Assembly: GCA_008694505.1 (NCBI GenBank)
Contig: VZDJ01007755.1
Coordinates: forward strand, 4,862,936 to 4,926,935
Origin: Cyanoderma ruficeps
Lineage: Eukaryota > Chordata > Aves > Passeriformes > Timaliidae
Reading direction: 5' to 3'
DNA length: 64,000 nucleotides
The first letter of the stretch is position 1. Each line of letters opens with the position of its first letter. Positions 59,662-64,000 of this stretch are shown in pieces. Made by a program: the position numbers and the translations under genes. The notes beneath the pieces are model-generated. The model ran no database searches and was not told the origin of the DNA. It worked only from the letters and a program-made list of their open reading frames with translations.

Positions 59662-62600
59662 CATGTCTTGCAGCTCATTTCATGGGAGAAGAACGTGGTT
59701 TTGCTTCTATAGAAAGTATGGATTGTTTTACTAAGTAGTCCAACATCAGCTAAACAAACCGGCACAATTGCCATTTGACATCCATACAAGGACATACTTT
59801 GACACCTTTGACTATAGACAGATAAACTAACTGCAGAAAATAAAATATCCCTTTTGTCATATATATGTGTTGAGATGGTAAAAACATCACCAATTTCTAT
59901 CTTTGCACTTCACCTGGAAGAGCAGATCACCACCAAATCAAAATATTTTTACCTGCATTCATCTGAGACAAGAAATATTAATTTCATTGTAACTATTTAC
60001 TCTATAAAAACTCTAGCAAACACACAAAGACCATAATGAACGAACAAATACAGAAAAATTAATAGTGTACAGGTACAAAGAAGGGATGAAATAATCATGA
60101 GATCTAAGAAAAGAATCCTGTTCCCTGCTATTAAGAAAAGCAGCACTTAGAACAATGACAATATCAACAAATCCTGGCTGACTAGTGCCAGAGTTCCCCA
60201 TGATCCACACCTCAGGTAATTCTTCCATATCACTACTCTTAGAAGGTTTCACTATTCTGAGGCAAGCTAAAGAAATTTCATTGTGCAATCTGATTTCTCA
60301 GTTTCATTTTCCACGTTTCCCCTGAAAAATGGAAGTCTCTATCACAGTAGCAAATTAGCCCCCAAAGATGCTAGATTGGACTGAAAGATTTGTCTTTTGA
60401 TATTGCTGCACCTGTTTTGGAAATAGCTTTGAAAGAAAATTGCATTATTCCTGTTTATTAATGGAATCTGGAAAATGCAGAGCCTGTATATTTTTTGAGT
60501 TGTATAGAGAGCCTTTCTATAAAGTCATTCACACAACCAGTTATTTGGGTTGAAAAGCACTCTACATGAAAACACTGGCTTGAATGTCAAAGACAGGAAT
60601 AGCAAAGTTTTTCTAGGCTCTCTGTTTCAAATTCTGAAGTAAATTTGGTGACTTCAGAGAAATTATACTGAGGATCACTCCAGGCTCTCGTAGGCAGCCA
60701 ATACTGTATAAATGTAAAATTACAACAAATCAAATTCTATATCAGAGAGAGCATCATCCCAGCAATGTGTGTAGCTCTTGTAAGATTTGTTCAGCTCTGC
60801 TAATAAAAGTAGTGGGTTATTTGTTTGGGTTTTTTGTTTGGTTTCTTGCTTGCTTCTAAGGGTTTTAAAAATTATTTATATATAATGGAACAAACACAAC
60901 GCCAATAATTTGCTGCAACAGAGGTTAGCTGTAGCAGATTTTCTGAGAGAAGGAGGGCACGATCTGTATTTAGAATGTGATATTGAACTACCCAGCTGAG
61001 ACCTACCTGGCTGAGGCTTGGCCTTGAAGGCCCTGAGGCCTTGAAGCTGTTGCACAGGTAAAATTACTTGTGACGCAGCAGAAATTAGATGCTAAGGTAT
61101 TATTGTTAGATAGTGGGCTTTCTAGAGGTCACTGAGAGCAATTATTGGTGGGCACGTTTTAGCCACCTTAAGAGTAAGTTAAACAGTGTGTGTTTGCATT
61201 TTTCTCTGTGCTGAATGCCAGTGAAAGTGTAGCTGTAACTATAAACTATATAGAACTGTATATAACCTGACATCTCAAGCAGAACAAACGGAGAACGTGT
61301 GATTAACCATATTGCATTGCTCTCGGCTCAACTTCTCTTTATTTTGGGGGTTCCCTGCTTCACTTAGCAAGTGGGAAGTGTGCTTTGGTGTGCTTTCAGT
61401 TAGGCAGGTACAGCTATCAACAGGTTAACAAATACAGTGAAGCTCACTGGCTCTGCAGGAGCTTCTAAGTACCTGTCTCAAAGATGCTGAGGGCAAAATA
61501 AAACTGTAGTTTATAGCTGTAAACTAGTTAATTTATGACTGTTTTGTATTCTTCTACGTTTTTCTTTTAAATTGGATGTCAATTTTACATGTCCTGTGCA
61601 TCTTCTAAAGAAATATGGGGATTCTTGCCAAAAACACTTGAATGGCTGATATTTTGCCTGAAAGACCTCTGCCTGCCCCCAGGATTGACACTCTGTCCCT
61701 TCTGTCTTTGCTGAACTAATTACTTGGAGGAATTAAATTACAGTAACAAATAGGCACCTCATCATGATTGGAATCTTTTTGAAGAAGGCCTTTTTGTTAT
61801 TCATTGTATTTTATGATTCCTTTTAAAATGGCCTATTGAGAGGATCTCAGTAAGATGCATGCTGGTGGGACAGTCTGTGGAACACTGCCATTTTATTTTG
61901 TATTGCTCTGAAGAATTGTTGCTCTACTTTGAGATAAGATTCTAAAAACAGCCCAGAAAGGAGATGATGGCTCTGTTTTTATTCATTCGGTCTTGTCATC
62001 ATGTTCAAGTTTAGAGATTTCAAGTTTAGCATTTGAAGCCTTTGAAAGTCAACCTAGCTTCTCTTTTTTGCTGAGAAGTAAAAAACCTATCCTGATTTTG
62101 CCTCTGCAACTCCATTGACTGAGTGCATCTCTGACAGGAGGGTAGGATTGCAAGGTTACTGCTGCCATGACTTTGCCTTCTTGTCTATCCCTTTGCCTCT
62201 AGGACATTCAAAAACCTTTTGCCATAGATGGAGCAAAGTTCTCAGGTGTTATTAAAAAATCCCCCCACAAATAGCAAATCCATTGGAAAAGGCTTATCAA
62301 TCAAACCCAAGTCTTCTCAGAGCAGTTTGAGTTTGGATTCTGCTTTCCATCACGGAAGGTTTCCCAGGTTCAAGATGAAAGCTGGGCAGAACAAGGAAAA
62401 GAATCTGACTCTGCATTTCACTGTTAAAGATATTTGTGCAAGATAAGTAAAGAAAATTAAATGTTGTCTCAGAACACCACACTTTCCAGACCTCTATATG
62501 AAGAAGGAAGAATTACAGATCAATCCCCCCCCATTTTTTGGCCTAACACAGAATTAGCATCTCCACTATTAAGTGATTCTACCTGCCTGAAGGATCTATT

Positions 62601-64000
62601 ATTTTGCTAGTAGTTCATATATGATTAAAAAAAAAAAGGCGATAAATCAAGGGATACCTCATCCTTGACAAAATAAACATCTCACCTTCCACGTGCAAGG
62701 ATAAAAGAAACAAAACACAAAGCCATATTGCATGAGGCAAGTTTCATCTGCCTCTGAGATGTTGGTCTTTCAGCCTCCTGTGCGGTCGTCTTGTTACGTA
62801 AATCTGGACTAAAATTCTTCCCTTTTTCCACTTCAGAAAGCACCTGTCAGACAGAAACCCTTAATAAAAGGACTATATCCTCCTACACTTCCTCTCCACA
62901 TATTTACACTTGCTTTCTAAATCATTCCTCTGGAAAGACTACTCTTGGCACATGGAGATAATTCTTGGTTAGCTAATGTAGCCCTAAAAAAGACATTAAG
63001 TACAAAGTAAGACTGGAAAACATTATTCCTCAAGAACTTTACCATGGATTTATGGCTTACCAAGTTAAGGGAGTATGATAGAGACTGTACTGTCTTGCTT
63101 TCGCTGTTGACAGAGAAATTTCCTAGGAAAGCTGGAGTAGCTCTAATTCTGAAGACCATTTTGGAAACTGGGCGACTCAAAGGTTTGGTCAGAGCCTTGC
63201 AGTGTGATCAGATTTCTGATTGAGATCTTTATCCTAATATTAACACTACATGTTCTTTCTTAATTTGCTTACCTTCCATGTGACTTAGTTCAGGATCCAT
63301 CCAAAATCCAGGTGGCCAGGTGGTCTGGATTCCTCACAAATGTCTCATTGGATACTGCAGCCTTAAAATAAACAATTTTTAAGAAGTGGGATAAGCCTGA
63401 ATCATCAGTCAAATACACGTGGTAGGTTCTTGAGTTGCTAATGCAAAAGATAGGCTGATACTAGAGTTTATTCTCATTTATTTTATTGCCTTTGTTAAAT
63501 AGAAGTGTGGGAAACAGCACATGCACACTCTTTGTAGTAGGACCGAAGTTTGGAATTTTTAAAGAGAAAGAAATAATAAGGCAAAATATGTGGCTGAAGT
63601 AAGGAACACATGCAGAAAATAGCACATTGACATAAAATTAGGAAATCTGTGAGTTCCATAGCTGGAGAAAACAGCCCATAAAATGAGAAGACCTGGAAAG
63701 CTGGAAAGAGGAAGGTGGGCCATTTGGCATTCAAGAAAACAACAAAAATTTTTGGTTTCAAAAATTAAAATGGAAGAGTAGGAATTAAAATGCAGAAATA
63801 GAGATGTGTTTTTTAGACACAGAATTCCAAGTCAGGAAAAATGAAGAAAGAAACCCACTCCTGTGGTTCCACATTGCGTGGGACACCAAGGACAGGGGAG
63901 ACACATCAGGGCTGCTTGAGGGGACACCCTGTGGAGCAGAAGATGTTCTGGATAAATGTTCCCTGCAGCCCACGTGGCCTGACAAGGAGCTGCCAAGGTG

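Larger units (their letters stand above)
58695..64000. other. Unique non-coding stretch
   Basis: No gene or further element is recognised. It holds a 21-A run (59079-59099) and an (ATTT)n run (59642-59661). The open frames are under 95 codons and featureless. The sequence is AT-rich to the window end, with a slightly GC-richer last 150 bp. Confidence 0.5.

Noticed and set aside
63300..63330. CCAGGTGGCCAGGTGG as a CTCF site
   Set aside because: Only the AGGTGGC part fits; the CCASY half does not.

Overview
This window looks like non-coding DNA from a bird nuclear genome. It holds no gene I can support. The identification rests on four CR1 LINE fragments with bird-type 3' ends and on one complete solo ERV LTR whose ends and body match, from memory, an LTR family widespread in neoavian birds. 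There are no Alu or L1 sequences and interspersed repeats are sparse. The sequence is AT-rich, apart from a few short CpG-rich islets. Two unresolved bases (26359, 47015) each sit next to a simple repeat, as expected of an assembled contig.

Layout. At 1-2.9 kb, AT-rich DNA is interrupted by a GC-rich patch at 0.72-1.0 kb and a compact CpG island at 2.58-2.92 kb. From 2.9 to 14 kb there is repeat-poor intergenic or intronic DNA with a good CTCF-like motif at 9142 and palindrome clusters near 10.65 and 11.6 kb. A plus-strand CR1 lies at 13.99-14.93 kb and a minus-strand CR1 at 18.40-18.86 kb. From 19 to 35 kb there is mostly unique AT-rich sequence with hairpins at 32.16 and 34.65 kb and a Z-DNA-type stretch at 31.51 kb. 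At 36.1-36.85 kb is the most promoter- or enhancer-like segment, with paired RFX X-box motifs, a long G tract, a CRE-like site and a MEF2/TATA element. Two more plus-strand CR1 fragments lie at 38.29 and 42.64 kb. A perfect 18-bp-stem hairpin lies at 44.60 kb and an exact 8 x 8 bp GGAA-type satellite at 45.89 kb. Much older repeat remnants lie at 48.8, 49.75 and 53.75 kb. The solo LTR, with a 5-bp target duplication, occupies 57.82-58.69 kb, and the remainder is unique sequence.

Interpretation. All open reading frames are short, overlap on both strands, or lie in low-complexity or GC-rich DNA. None shows a domain I recognise. The most economical reading is a gene desert or a large intron next to a regulated, perhaps developmental, gene. 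Several stretches look dense in transcription-factor motifs, but conservation cannot be judged from one sequence. I found no operon, CRISPR array, tRNA, rRNA or recognisable microRNA, and no evidence of a new multi-gene system. The items worth following up are structural and regulatory.
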